Assembly: GCA_016716525.1 (NCBI GenBank)
Contig: JADJWE010000007.1
Location: 124,001 to 188,000 of the forward strand
Length of the DNA stretch: 64,000 nucleotides
From: Candidatus Flexicrinis affinis
Lineage (GTDB): Bacteria > Chloroflexota > Anaerolineae > Aggregatilineales > Phototrophicaceae
Direction of reading: 5' to 3'
A model generated the notes under the pieces. The model saw only the letters and a program-made list of their open reading frames with translations. It ran no database searches and had not been told where the DNA came from. The translations under genes were made by a program, and so were the position numbers. Numbering within the stretch: position 1 is the stretch's first letter; each line of letters opens with the position of its first letter. Of this stretch, positions 9,806 to 16,961 are shown piece by piece.

Positions 9806-10548
9806 TGTTGATCGTCGCCAACGGGGCCGTGAAGAACGGTTCGACGTGGTTGTTCTATATCCTGCGCGAACTGACGGACTTTCCGACGCCGCCGGCGGAG
9901 TATCTCGAATCGTCGTGGCTTAATCCGTCGCTGCGCGCAGACAAGCTGGCCGATTTTCTGACCGTCCTCAAGCCCGACGACAACTACCTCGCCACGAATC
10001 ACGCTCGTGAGCGTGCCCAGCGCGACCTGCTGCTGGCGCATCCGTCGGTGCGTGTCTTCGACATCACGCTCGATATCCGCGACGTGGTCGTTTCTGCGTA
10101 CTATCACCGCCGGCGGACCGAGGGTTACACCAGCAACTTCGCCACCTACTACTGGTCGCTGGGGCGGGCCTTGGCGCTGAACGTTGTCCGCTATCACGCG
10201 CTTTGGGCGGCGCCGCGCTCACGGCAGGTCTTCGTCGCGTCGTACGAACGGCTTCAATACGACTTCGAAAACCACGTGCGCGAGATTGCGTGGTTCGTCG
10301 GGGCGAAGGCCACGCCGGAGCGGATCGCAGAGATACGCGCCGCGACCCACATCGACAGCCTGCGCGAGCGTTACGGCGAGGCTGAAGCCGAGGACAAGTT
10401 GTTCCGCGCAGGCGAAATCGACGACTGGCAGGACCACTTCGACACCGCCATGCTCGCCGATCTCGACCGTCAACTGCGGCGCGCGCGCCGCGAACAAGCC
10501 CCATGGTACCGTGCTGCCCGTCGTGTCAAACGTTTGGTAAAGCCATGA
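9805..10548 (+). CDS. Sulfotransferase family protein (5)
   Basis: I start at ATG 9805, whose first base is the last base of the upstream stop codon. The open frame continues far upstream (to 9310) only as a shadow of the GT2 gene. The 247 residues begin MLIVANGAVKNGSTWLFYIL, with the PAPS loop KNGSTWL (10-16). The 3'-phosphate region is FDITLDIRDVVVSAYYH, where the usual RDPRD is shortened to DIRDV. VASYERLQYD matches the YEDL-type motif. It is the shortest and most divergent of the five, so its donor might differ from PAPS. Confidence 0.72.
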   Translation: MLIVANGAVKNGSTWLFYILRELTDFPTPPAEYLESSWLNPSLRADKLADFLTVLKPDDNYLATNHARERAQRDLLLAHPSVRVFDITLDIRDVVVSAYYHRRRTEGYTSNFATYYWSLGRALALNVVRYHALWAAPRSRQVFVASYERLQYDFENHVREIAWFVGAKATPERIAEIRAATHIDSLRERYGEAEAEDKLFRAGEIDDWQDHFDTAMLADLDRQLRRARREQAPWYRAARRVKRLVKP

Positions 10549-11231
10549 ATTCACCGACCATCGCCGCCTTGATTCCCATGCGCCACCAAAGCGGGCGCGT
10601 ACCCGGCAAGAACTATCGGCCGTTCGCCGGCAAGCCGCTGTGCCACCACATCGTCGAGACGCTCAGCGCGTGCCCGCGCATTACGCGCGTTGTGGTGGAC
10701 ACCGACAGCGCCGTGATCGCCAAGGAAATGGCGCGGCACTTCCCACAAGTGGTCGTGGTCGAGCGCCCGGAGCACCTGCGCGCGGGCGAAACGCCGATGA
10801 ACGAGGTGCTGCTGCATACCACCGCGCAGGTGCCGGCCGATTTCTACCTGCAGACCCACAGCACCAACCCGCTGCTGCGCGCACAGACGATCGACCGCGC
10901 GCTCGATGCATTCCTCGGCCAGTACCCGGCGTGCGACTCGATGTTCAGCGTCACGCGCTTACAGACGCGGCTGTGGGATCAGCTCGGTAGGCCGGTCAAC
11001 CACAACCCGGCAATCCTGCTTCGCACACAGGATTTGCCGCCGATGTTCCTCGAAAACTCGAACTTCTACGTATTCACCCGCGCCGACCTCGAACGGCGGC
11101 GCAACCGCGTTGGCGAGCGCCCGTTGATGTTCGAGATCGACCGCGTCGAAGCGTGGGACATCGACGAGGAGCTGGATTTTGTCGTCGGAGAGTTCCTTTT
11201 TCTGCGCCGCTTGGAGCACGACCTGTCATGA
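10545..11231 (+). CDS. CMP-acylneuraminate synthetase-like (NeuA-type) cytidylyltransferase
   Basis: A 228-residue cytidylyltransferase of the CMP-NeuAc/CMP-Kdo superfamily. The N-terminal CTP-binding motif is LIPMRHQSGRVPGKNYRPF (about 9-27), close to the NeuA consensus with RxPGKN. DFYLQTHSTNPLLRAQTID replaces the usual LLQPTSPLR segment. The start at ATG 10545 overlaps the preceding stop (ATGA); longer in-frame extension is shadow. With the KdsB-like gene at 6238 it implies that at least one CMP-activated nonulosonic or ulosonic acid enters the glycan. No NeuB, KdsA or similar synthase gene is present in this window. Confidence 0.8.
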   Translation: MNSPTIAALIPMRHQSGRVPGKNYRPFAGKPLCHHIVETLSACPRITRVVVDTDSAVIAKEMARHFPQVVVVERPEHLRAGETPMNEVLLHTTAQVPADFYLQTHSTNPLLRAQTIDRALDAFLGQYPACDSMFSVTRLQTRLWDQLGRPVNHNPAILLRTQDLPPMFLENSNFYVFTRADLERRRNRVGERPLMFEIDRVEAWDIDEELDFVVGEFLFLRRLEHDLS

Positions 11232-12187
11232 ATGACAAACGTTGGAACGTCTTGATTTCTGCCCCCTACATGCAGCCCATAATCGACCGCTTTCGCGCCG
11301 ATATGGAGGCGCGCGGCGCGGAGTTGTTTATCCCGCCGGTCAACGAGCGCTTCGAAGAGGCCGACCTGCTGCCGTTTATCGGCGAAATGCACGGGGCCAT
11401 TACCGGTGACGATCGCTTCACACGCCGCGTGCTCGAAGCGGCGACCAAACTCAAGGTCATCAGCAAATGGGGCACCGGGATCGACTCGATCGACCGCGAA
11501 GCCGCCGCCGACCTCGGGATTGCCGTGCGCAACACCCCCAACGCCTTCAGCGAGCCGGTCGCCGATAGTACGCTGGGCTACATGCTGACCTACGCCCGCA
11601 ACCTGCCGTGGCTCGACCGCAGCATGAAAGCCGGCGTGTGGCACAAGATCAACGGACGCACGCTGGGCGAGATGACGCTCGGCGTGATCGGCGTGGGCGA
11701 CGTAGGCAAGGCGGTGATCCGGCGCGCGGCGGCCTTCGGCATGCGCATCCTCGGCAACGACAACAAGCCGATCGACCCGGAATTTATCGCCAAGCACAAC
11801 GTGACGATGGTCGAAAAGCCGTACCTGCTGCGCGAAAGCGACTTCGTGACCACCCACTGCGACCTCAACCCGACCAGCTATCACCTGATGAGCGACGAGA
11901 GCTTCTTGTTGATGAAGCAGACCGCTGTATTCATCAATACGGCGCGCGGCCCGATCGTGGACGAGCCGGCGCTGATCCGCGCGCTCGAGGCGGGCCAGAT
12001 CGCGGGCGCGGCCCTCGACGTCTTCGAGCACGAGCCGCTCCCTGCCGACAGCCCGCTGCGCAAGATGGACAACGTGATGCTGTCGCCGCACAACACCAAC
12101 AGCTCGCCGCGCCATTGGGAGCGCGTGCACGAGAACACCATCCGCAACTTGTTCGACGTACTGGAGAATTCTCCAGATCGGGGGTGA
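11228..12187 (+). CDS. D-2-hydroxyacid dehydrogenase (phosphoglycerate dehydrogenase-like)
   Basis: A 319-residue NAD-dependent enzyme interconverting a 2-keto acid and a D-2-hydroxy acid. The Rossmann motif is GVIGVGDVGKAV. Catalytic Arg lies in NTARGPIVDEPAL, Glu in DVFEHEPLP, and His in LSPHNTNSSP. It has no C-terminal ACT regulatory domain, so it is the short form and need not make serine. The ATGA overlap with the cytidylyltransferase and its place in the glycan run suggest it prepares a precursor or a substituent acid. Substrate cannot be read from sequence. Confidence 0.85.
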   Translation: MNDKRWNVLISAPYMQPIIDRFRADMEARGAELFIPPVNERFEEADLLPFIGEMHGAITGDDRFTRRVLEAATKLKVISKWGTGIDSIDREAAADLGIAVRNTPNAFSEPVADSTLGYMLTYARNLPWLDRSMKAGVWHKINGRTLGEMTLGVIGVGDVGKAVIRRAAAFGMRILGNDNKPIDPEFIAKHNVTMVEKPYLLRESDFVTTHCDLNPTSYHLMSDESFLLMKQTAVFINTARGPIVDEPALIRALEAGQIAGAALDVFEHEPLPADSPLRKMDNVMLSPHNTNSSPRHWERVHENTIRNLFDVLENSPDRG

Positions 12188-12190
12188 GCG

Positions 12191-13936
12191 ATGACCGTCG
12201 ACGCCGCGGCACAGGGCCGTGCCGATCTCGCCGCGTGGGAAGCGGGCAAACCCGCCAACTTCTTCGCGGCAGACACCAACTTGCAGTCCGTCCTGCGCCG
12301 CACGATGGGCGATGCCGCTTACGCGCGGGCCGAAGCGAACCTGACGCGGTTCGGCGGGCAGGCCGCTACCGCCCTCGACCGCTGGGCGCGCGATGAAGAC
12401 CTGATCGGCAATCACCCGCGCCTCGACCGCTATGACGGCATCGGCCGGCGCACCGAAGGGATCGAGTTTCATCCCAATCACGACCGCGCCGGGGCGCTGA
12501 TTTGGGCGTCCGACATACTCGCGCTGCAAGCCAAGCCCGGGCATACCGTCGAACAGATGGCGCTGTTCTACCTGCTCTCGCACAATGGCGAGGGCGGCCA
12601 CTGCTGTTCGATCGCCTGTACCGCCGGCTTGATCCGCGCGCTGCAAACCGTGGGCAGCGAGCCGCTCAAGGCACGCTTCCTCGCCCCGCTGGTCGACCCG
12701 AACTACGACACCATGCAGCACGGCGCGCAGTTCCTGACCGAGGTTCAAGGCGGCAGCGATGTCGGCGCGAATGCGCTGCGCGCGACCGGTCACGGCGACG
12801 GCACGTTCCGCCTGACGGGCGAGAAGTGGTTCTGCTCGAACATCAACGCCGACCAGTTTCTGGTGATGGCTCGTCCGGACGGCGCACCTTCCGGCACGCG
12901 CGGGTTGGCCGTGTTCGTCGTGCCGCGCCTGTTGGACGACGGCACAACCAACAGTTTCTTCATCCGGCGGCTCAAAGACAAACTCGGCACGCGGACACTC
13001 GCCAGCGCCGAACTCGATTTCGACGCGGCGGTCGCCTACCCGCTCGGCCCACTCGATCACGGCTTCAAAACGACGGTCGAACTGGTGCTCAACACGTCGC
13101 GATTGCTCAACGCAGTGAGCTGCGCCGGGGTCATGCGCCGCGCCGCGATTGAAGCCGCCAGCTACGCCGCGCATCGCACGGCCTTCGGGCAGACGATCGG
13201 GTCGTACCCACTGGTGCAGGAAGCGATTGCCGACTGCGTGAGCGAATATACCGCCGCCGTCGCCAGCGGGTTCGCGCTCGCAGCGCTGCTCGACCGCATC
13301 GAGACCGGCCGGGCCAGCGAGGACGAACAGGCGGTGTACCGCGTGCTGGTCAACCTCAACAAGTACGTCACCAGCGTACGCGGTTCGCACGTCGTCCACC
13401 GCGCCATCGAGGTGCTGGGCGGCAACGGCGCGATCGAGTCGTTCAGCGTGCTGCCGCGCCTGTACCGCGACATGGTCGTGCTCGAAAGCTGGGAAGGCAC
13501 CCATAACGTGCTGTGTTTGCAGGTGCAGCGCGACATGCAGCGATACGGACTGCACGAGCCGTTCCTGCGCTGGCTGGGCGAGCGACTCGACGCCGTGACC
13601 GCTCCGGCATTGGCACATGACAGGGCGGTAGTCGCGCTGGCGGTGGAGCGCGGAGCCGATCTACTGGCCCGCATCGCCGCCCTGCCGGTCAACGCGCAGC
13701 AGGCGCACGCACGCCGGCTGGCCGATGTCCTCACCGACTGCGCGCTGGCGGCGCTGCTGCTCGAAGAGGCGCAGTGGGAACTGGACCGTGGATTCGCCAC
13801 CACCAAGCCGCAGATCGCCGCATACTTCATCAACGCGCACCTGCGCCCCGGATACGACCCGCTGGACGATCCGGACTATCTCGACCGTATTCGATTTGTG
13901 TCGGAGGCCGCGCTGCGCGATGCTGATCCTGTTTGA
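12191..13936 (+). CDS. Acyl-CoA dehydrogenase family protein (AidB-like)
   Basis: A 581-residue flavoprotein. Conserved acyl-CoA dehydrogenase elements are AQFLTEVQGGSDVG (middle-domain FAD loop), FRLTGEKWFCSNI, and SFSVLPRLYRDMVVLESWEGTHNVLCLQVQRDM split across helix and loop. The last pattern, RDxxVLxxWEGTxNV, is typical of AidB-type and isovaleryl-like members. It is about 200 residues longer than standard dehydrogenases, as in AidB. It lies 3 bases after the dehydrogenase gene and overlaps the HAD gene by 17 bases. The reason for its presence in a glycan operon is unclear. Confidence 0.85.
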   Translation: MTVDAAAQGRADLAAWEAGKPANFFAADTNLQSVLRRTMGDAAYARAEANLTRFGGQAATALDRWARDEDLIGNHPRLDRYDGIGRRTEGIEFHPNHDRAGALIWASDILALQAKPGHTVEQMALFYLLSHNGEGGHCCSIACTAGLIRALQTVGSEPLKARFLAPLVDPNYDTMQHGAQFLTEVQGGSDVGANALRATGHGDGTFRLTGEKWFCSNINADQFLVMARPDGAPSGTRGLAVFVVPRLLDDGTTNSFFIRRLKDKLGTRTLASAELDFDAAVAYPLGPLDHGFKTTVELVLNTSRLLNAVSCAGVMRRAAIEAASYAAHRTAFGQTIGSYPLVQEAIADCVSEYTAAVASGFALAALLDRIETGRASEDEQAVYRVLVNLNKYVTSVRGSHVVHRAIEVLGGNGAIESFSVLPRLYRDMVVLESWEGTHNVLCLQVQRDMQRYGLHEPFLRWLGERLDAVTAPALAHDRAVVALAVERGADLLARIAALPVNAQQAHARRLADVLTDCALAALLLEEAQWELDRGFATTKPQIAAYFINAHLRPGYDPLDDPDYLDRIRFVSEAALRDADPV

Positions 13937-14597
13937 TATCGACGGCACGCTGATCCGTGGCAAGGGCCTCGGCAGGCCGGTGACGCAGAACGCCATTCGC
14001 GATACCTTCGGCCTCGATGTCGACCTAGACGGACACTGGTTCGGCGGCAAGACCGACTGGTTCAGCCTGATCGAGCTGCTGACACCGATTGGCGTGACCG
14101 AGCAGATGATCGCTTCGAAGCTGCCGGAGTACATGCAGATCAAACGGCGCTGGATGGTCGATCTGATGCGCGAAATCCCGACATGGGCGCTACCCGGTGC
14201 GCTCGAGACGGTCGCGGCACTGCGCGATCACGGCGCGTACACGCTCGGCATCCTGACCGGCAACGTGCAGACCACCGCGCTGCTCAAACTGGAAGCGGTC
14301 GGCTTCGACCCGGCGTGGTTTCCCGTCGGGGCTTATGGCCATGAAGCGATCAGCCGCAACGACCTGCCACCGCTGGCCCTCGACCGCGCGTTGCAAGTGA
14401 CGGGCCGCCGCTTTGCCCCGCACGACGTGATGGTCGTCGGCGATACCGTGGCCGACATCGAATGCGCGCGCGCCAACGACCTGCGCGTCACCGCCGTCAC
14501 GACCGGGTTTCAGCCGCGCGCCGACCTCCAAGCCGCCGGGCCGGACTACCTGATCGACTCGCTGATCGAACTGCTGGATATCGTGAACGGGGCGTAA
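13920..14597 (+). CDS. HAD superfamily hydrolase (phosphoglycolate phosphatase-like)
   Basis: A 225-residue predicted phosphatase. The HAD motif I nucleophile is in LILFDIDGTLIRG at the very N-terminus, which fixes the start at 13920. Motif II lies in GILTGNV, and motif III/IV in VVGDTVADIECARAND. A cap domain fits the spacing between motif I and II (residues about 18-80). It overlaps the upstream gene by 17 bases and closes the + strand run; its stop is directly next to the stop of rimI on the other strand. It could dephosphorylate a sugar-acid phosphate in the CMP-sugar route, as an inference from context. Confidence 0.85.
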   Translation: MLILFDIDGTLIRGKGLGRPVTQNAIRDTFGLDVDLDGHWFGGKTDWFSLIELLTPIGVTEQMIASKLPEYMQIKRRWMVDLMREIPTWALPGALETVAALRDHGAYTLGILTGNVQTTALLKLEAVGFDPAWFPVGAYGHEAISRNDLPPLALDRALQVTGRRFAPHDVMVVGDTVADIECARANDLRVTAVTTGFQPRADLQAAGPDYLIDSLIELLDIVNGA

Positions 14598-15212
14598 TCA
14601 GCCGTGGAACGGCGCCTGCGTGTAGCTGTCGAGGATCGACATGTCCTGCATGAGCGTCTGGAACGCGGCCTGAATACGCTGGCGATTCGAATCGGTGAGG
14701 TTGATGCGCATGTCGTAGGCGTCTTCGAGGTCGTCGAGGTAGTAGCGGAATTTTGTGCCGTGGACCTCGAAGCCGTATTTGCGGTAGAGCGCTTGCGCGG
14801 CAGCATTCGAGACGCGAACTTCCAACGCCATGTAGGACGCGTCGAGGATCACGGAACGCATCATCATCGCGGCCAGCACGACCTCCCCGTAACGCTTGCG
14901 GCGCTGCTCCGGGTGGGTGGCGATGGTGCTGATATGCGCTTCCTCGACCAACTGCCACAAGCCGCCGTAGGCAAGGATCGACGTACGCAGGTCGCTCGGG
15001 TAGCCGAGCGCGCGCAGCAGGCGCAGCATGCCGGTCGTCACGCGCGGCCGATCGACCCTGATGCTCGACAGCACGACCATGTGGCTGTTCTCGGACTCGC
15101 TGATCTCATACGCATAGGTGCGCGGCGACCACGGCGTCGAAAACGACCGTTTCTCGATGGCGATCACCTGCGCGATGTCGTCGGGGTGCATGGGGCGCAA
15201 ATAGAGGGTCAA
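14598..15212 (-). CDS. rimI: Ribosomal-protein-alanine N-acetyltransferase (RimI-like GNAT)
   Basis: GNAT acetyltransferase predicted to modify the N-terminus of ribosomal protein S18 or similar. From TTG 15212 the product has 204 residues and begins with the standard TLYLRPMHPDDIAQV; ATG 15191 is an alternative. The acetyl-CoA segment is ISTIATHPEQRRKRYGEVVL, followed by LEVRVSNAAAQALYRKYGFE. The TTG overlaps the tsaB stop (TTGA). RimI next to tsaB is a common arrangement. About 30 extra C-terminal residues extend beyond the usual end. Confidence 0.85.
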   Translation of the reverse strand: MTLYLRPMHPDDIAQVIAIEKRSFSTPWSPRTYAYEISESENSHMVVLSSIRVDRPRVTTGMLRLLRALGYPSDLRTSILAYGGLWQLVEEAHISTIATHPEQRRKRYGEVVLAAMMMRSVILDASYMALEVRVSNAAAQALYRKYGFEVHGTKFRYYLDDLEDAYDMRINLTDSNRQRIQAAFQTLMQDMSILDSYTQAPFHG

Positions 15213-15886
15213 AGAGCACCGCTTTTCACGTAAACAGGAACGACCTGAGCCGGGTCGAACGTGTCCGGCGATTGCCCGTGAAGCTGCGACCACGCCAGCT
15301 CGGCGAGAATGCCTGCCCGCCGAAGGCGGTAACCCGCAGGCGCAATCGTGATCGGGATGCCCTGCCGCTGCGCATCGGCCAGCGTCTCGAGACCGGCGGC
15401 GTCGATGTCGCCGGTCACCACGGCGCTGCCGTCGATGCTCGAGGCCAGCCCGACCCAGTCGGTCAGGCGCATGTCGCTGCGCGGGCGCCACTCGCCTTTG
15501 CGCCATGCATAGCTGCGGACCACAACCCGCCCACGCCCGGCCGCGACGCAGGCCACCAGCGCACTCGCACCCCCGCCGGGAAAGCCCGCCGCCGCAATGT
15601 CGAGGGTGTTCACGCCAACCAGCGCCGCACGGTTCGCCATCGCCATCCCTTTCGCCGCTGCCACGCCGATGCGCAGGCCGGTGAACGACCCGGGGCCAAT
15701 CGCCACGGCGAACGCGGTCAAGTCGGCTGGCGACAGCTTGCATCGTTCGAGCGCGTCAGAGACCGCGCTGGCAAGCTGGACGTTGTGTTGATTGTCGGAC
15801 GGCCACGTCTGCTCCAGAAGCACCGACGTTCCATCGTGGAGCGCCAAGCTGAGCTGGCGGGTCGCAGTGTCGAGCGCAAGCAGCAC
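15209..15886 (-). CDS. tsaB: tRNA t6A37 biosynthesis protein TsaB
   Basis: Inactive partner of TsaD in threonylcarbamoyladenosine formation on tRNAs reading ANN codons. The 225 residues start at GTG 15886 (VLLALDTATRQLSLAL), two bases after the tsaE stop and behind a GGGGAT ribosome-binding stretch. The hallmark FAVAIGPGSFTGLRIGVAAA is present near residues 65-85. Length matches the family. The tsaE-tsaB-rimI order on the minus strand is conserved in many bacteria. tsaD is not in this window. Confidence 0.93.
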   Translation of the reverse strand: MLLALDTATRQLSLALHDGTSVLLEQTWPSDNQHNVQLASAVSDALERCKLSPADLTAFAVAIGPGSFTGLRIGVAAAKGMAMANRAALVGVNTLDIAAAGFPGGGASALVACVAAGRGRVVVRSYAWRKGEWRPRSDMRLTDWVGLASSIDGSAVVTGDIDAAGLETLADAQRQGIPITIAPAGYRLRRAGILAELAWSQLHGQSPDTFDPAQVVPVYVKSGAL

Positions 15887-15888
15887 GG

Positions 15889-16389
15889 CTAATCCCCCAA
15901 CACGCGTGTGCGGAACTGCTCGACCAACCCGAAATAGCGCACGCCGCTGGGGACAAAGCTCAGCGCGCGGTGGGTCGCATCCATGGTACGCAGGTGAATC
16001 CACAGCCGTTCGCGCGGAAGCCGCGTTTCGATCCGTTCCGGCCACTCGATGACCAGCGCCGCACCGCTGTCGACAAGATCGTCGAACTCGATCGAGTCGG
16101 CGTCGTCCGGCCCGATCAGGCGGTAGCAGTCGAGGTGAAAAAGGGTCACGTCGTCGACCTCGCGGCGGTGCTGATGCACGATGGTATACGTCGGGCTGAC
16201 GACCGGTTCGGACGTGCCCCATCCGACGCCAATCCCTGACGAGAAAACCGTCTTGCCTGCCGCCAGTTCGCCGGACAAACAGATCACGTCGCCCGGCCGG
16301 AGCAGCGCGCCGAGGCGCTGGCCGAGGCGGTGTGTCTGTTCAGCGCTGTGGCTGATGAGGTCGAGTTCACCTGCTTTGAGGATGGGCAC
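15889..16389 (-). CDS. tsaE: tRNA t6A37 biosynthesis ATPase TsaE
   Basis: P-loop ATPase of the TsaBDE complex. I use GTG 16389, giving 166 residues (VPILKAGELDLISHS...); an in-frame GTG at 16440 would lie upstream of the TATAAT box and is unlikely to be transcribed from that promoter. The Walker A motif is SGELAAGKT, followed by SPTYTIVHQH and the acidic FHLDCYRL motif, all family hallmarks. IEWPERIE matches the conserved WPE element. It leads the tsaE-tsaB-rimI operon. Confidence 0.9.
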   Translation of the reverse strand: MPILKAGELDLISHSAEQTHRLGQRLGALLRPGDVICLSGELAAGKTVFSSGIGVGWGTSEPVVSPTYTIVHQHRREVDDVTLFHLDCYRLIGPDDADSIEFDDLVDSGAALVIEWPERIETRLPRERLWIHLRTMDATHRALSFVPSGVRYFGLVEQFRTRVLGD

Positions 16390-16429
16390 GATCAGCCGTA
16401 TCCTGCGGAGCACAAGGTTGCGCCGGTCA

Positions 16430-16435
16430 TTATAC
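16430..16435 (-). promoter_or_regulatory. TATAAT -10 element for the tsaE operon
   Basis: Read on the minus strand, TATAATGACCG lies 40 bases before the tsaE GTG. No convincing -35 hexamer is seen 16-18 bases upstream. The same 11 bases appear at the tatA promoter (38909-38919). Confidence 0.5.
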
Positions 16436-16471
16436 CTCACGTGCTAATCGCAGGCATACCTGAATGCCGCA

Positions 16472-16480
16472 TGGTATACT
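16472..16480 (+). promoter_or_regulatory. Extended -10 promoter (TGGTATACT)
   Basis: TGG followed by TATACT fits an extended -10 element; the predicted start is about 20 bases before ATG 16508. It is back-to-back with the tsaE promoter, so the short gap holds divergent promoters. Confidence 0.5.
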
Positions 16481-16507
16481 GGCGGCCCGGCAGGTTGGTG
16501 TTTCGTA

Positions 16508-16813
16508 ATGTCGCACCGTAAGTTCCCCGACAACGAATGGACATGGCAGGACGGCCGCGCGCATGCCAGCGTGCGCTGGTTTCCCGAACAGCAAGGGTTG
16601 ATCTGGTCGTGCTGGGTCGAGACAAGCAGCGGCCCTCAGTACGATGACGGCTGGCGCCAGACCGCCGAAGACTTTCTCTCATCCGGCCCGCCTGATGGCC
16701 GTACGCCTCCACCGAACGTGATCGAAACACTGCACGCGGTCGTCTCCGGCGTGTTCGAGCAGCAGACATCCAACGGGTTCAGGCGTTTGGTTCGCCGTTT
16801 GCGCCGCCCATGA
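16508..16813 (+). CDS. Hypothetical protein, 101 aa
   Basis: A small soluble protein I do not recognise. It is Trp-rich (WTWQDGRAHASVRWF, LIWSCWVETSSG, DDGWRQTAEDFL) in the first 60 residues and ends with a basic tail FRRLVRRLRRP. No signal peptide or membrane segment is visible. It stands alone between the divergent tsaE operon and the converging thrS gene, and has its own extended -10 promoter. The promoter and the regular beta-rich composition make it a likely real gene. Confidence 0.6.
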   Translation: MSHRKFPDNEWTWQDGRAHASVRWFPEQQGLIWSCWVETSSGPQYDDGWRQTAEDFLSSGPPDGRTPPPNVIETLHAVVSGVFEQQTSNGFRRLVRRLRRP

Positions 16814-16907
16814 GCTCCATTCCTGAACCGGTCATCCCGCACAAATGGTCGCTGTGCTGCGCCGGTCAGAGCAGCCCCGCCAGAGGACAGTACGCACAGG
16901 CCGAATC

Positions 16908-16938
16908 AAAACGGGGCGGACGCATTGGCCCTACCCCG
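16908..16938 (-). terminator. Candidate intrinsic terminator of thrS
   Basis: On the minus strand CGGGG pairs with CCCCG across a 17-base loop and is followed by TTTT. It begins 24 bases past the thrS stop codon. The stem is short, so support is moderate. Confidence 0.45.
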
Positions 16939-16961
16939 CTTGAGCTGCCTGCTGACGTGCG

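Noticed and set aside
11066..13618. 850-codon open frame on the minus strand opposite the dehydrogenase and AidB-like genes
   Set aside because: It mirrors high-GC coding on the other strand, has Arg/His/Val-rich composition without any motif, and conflicts with two well-supported genes.
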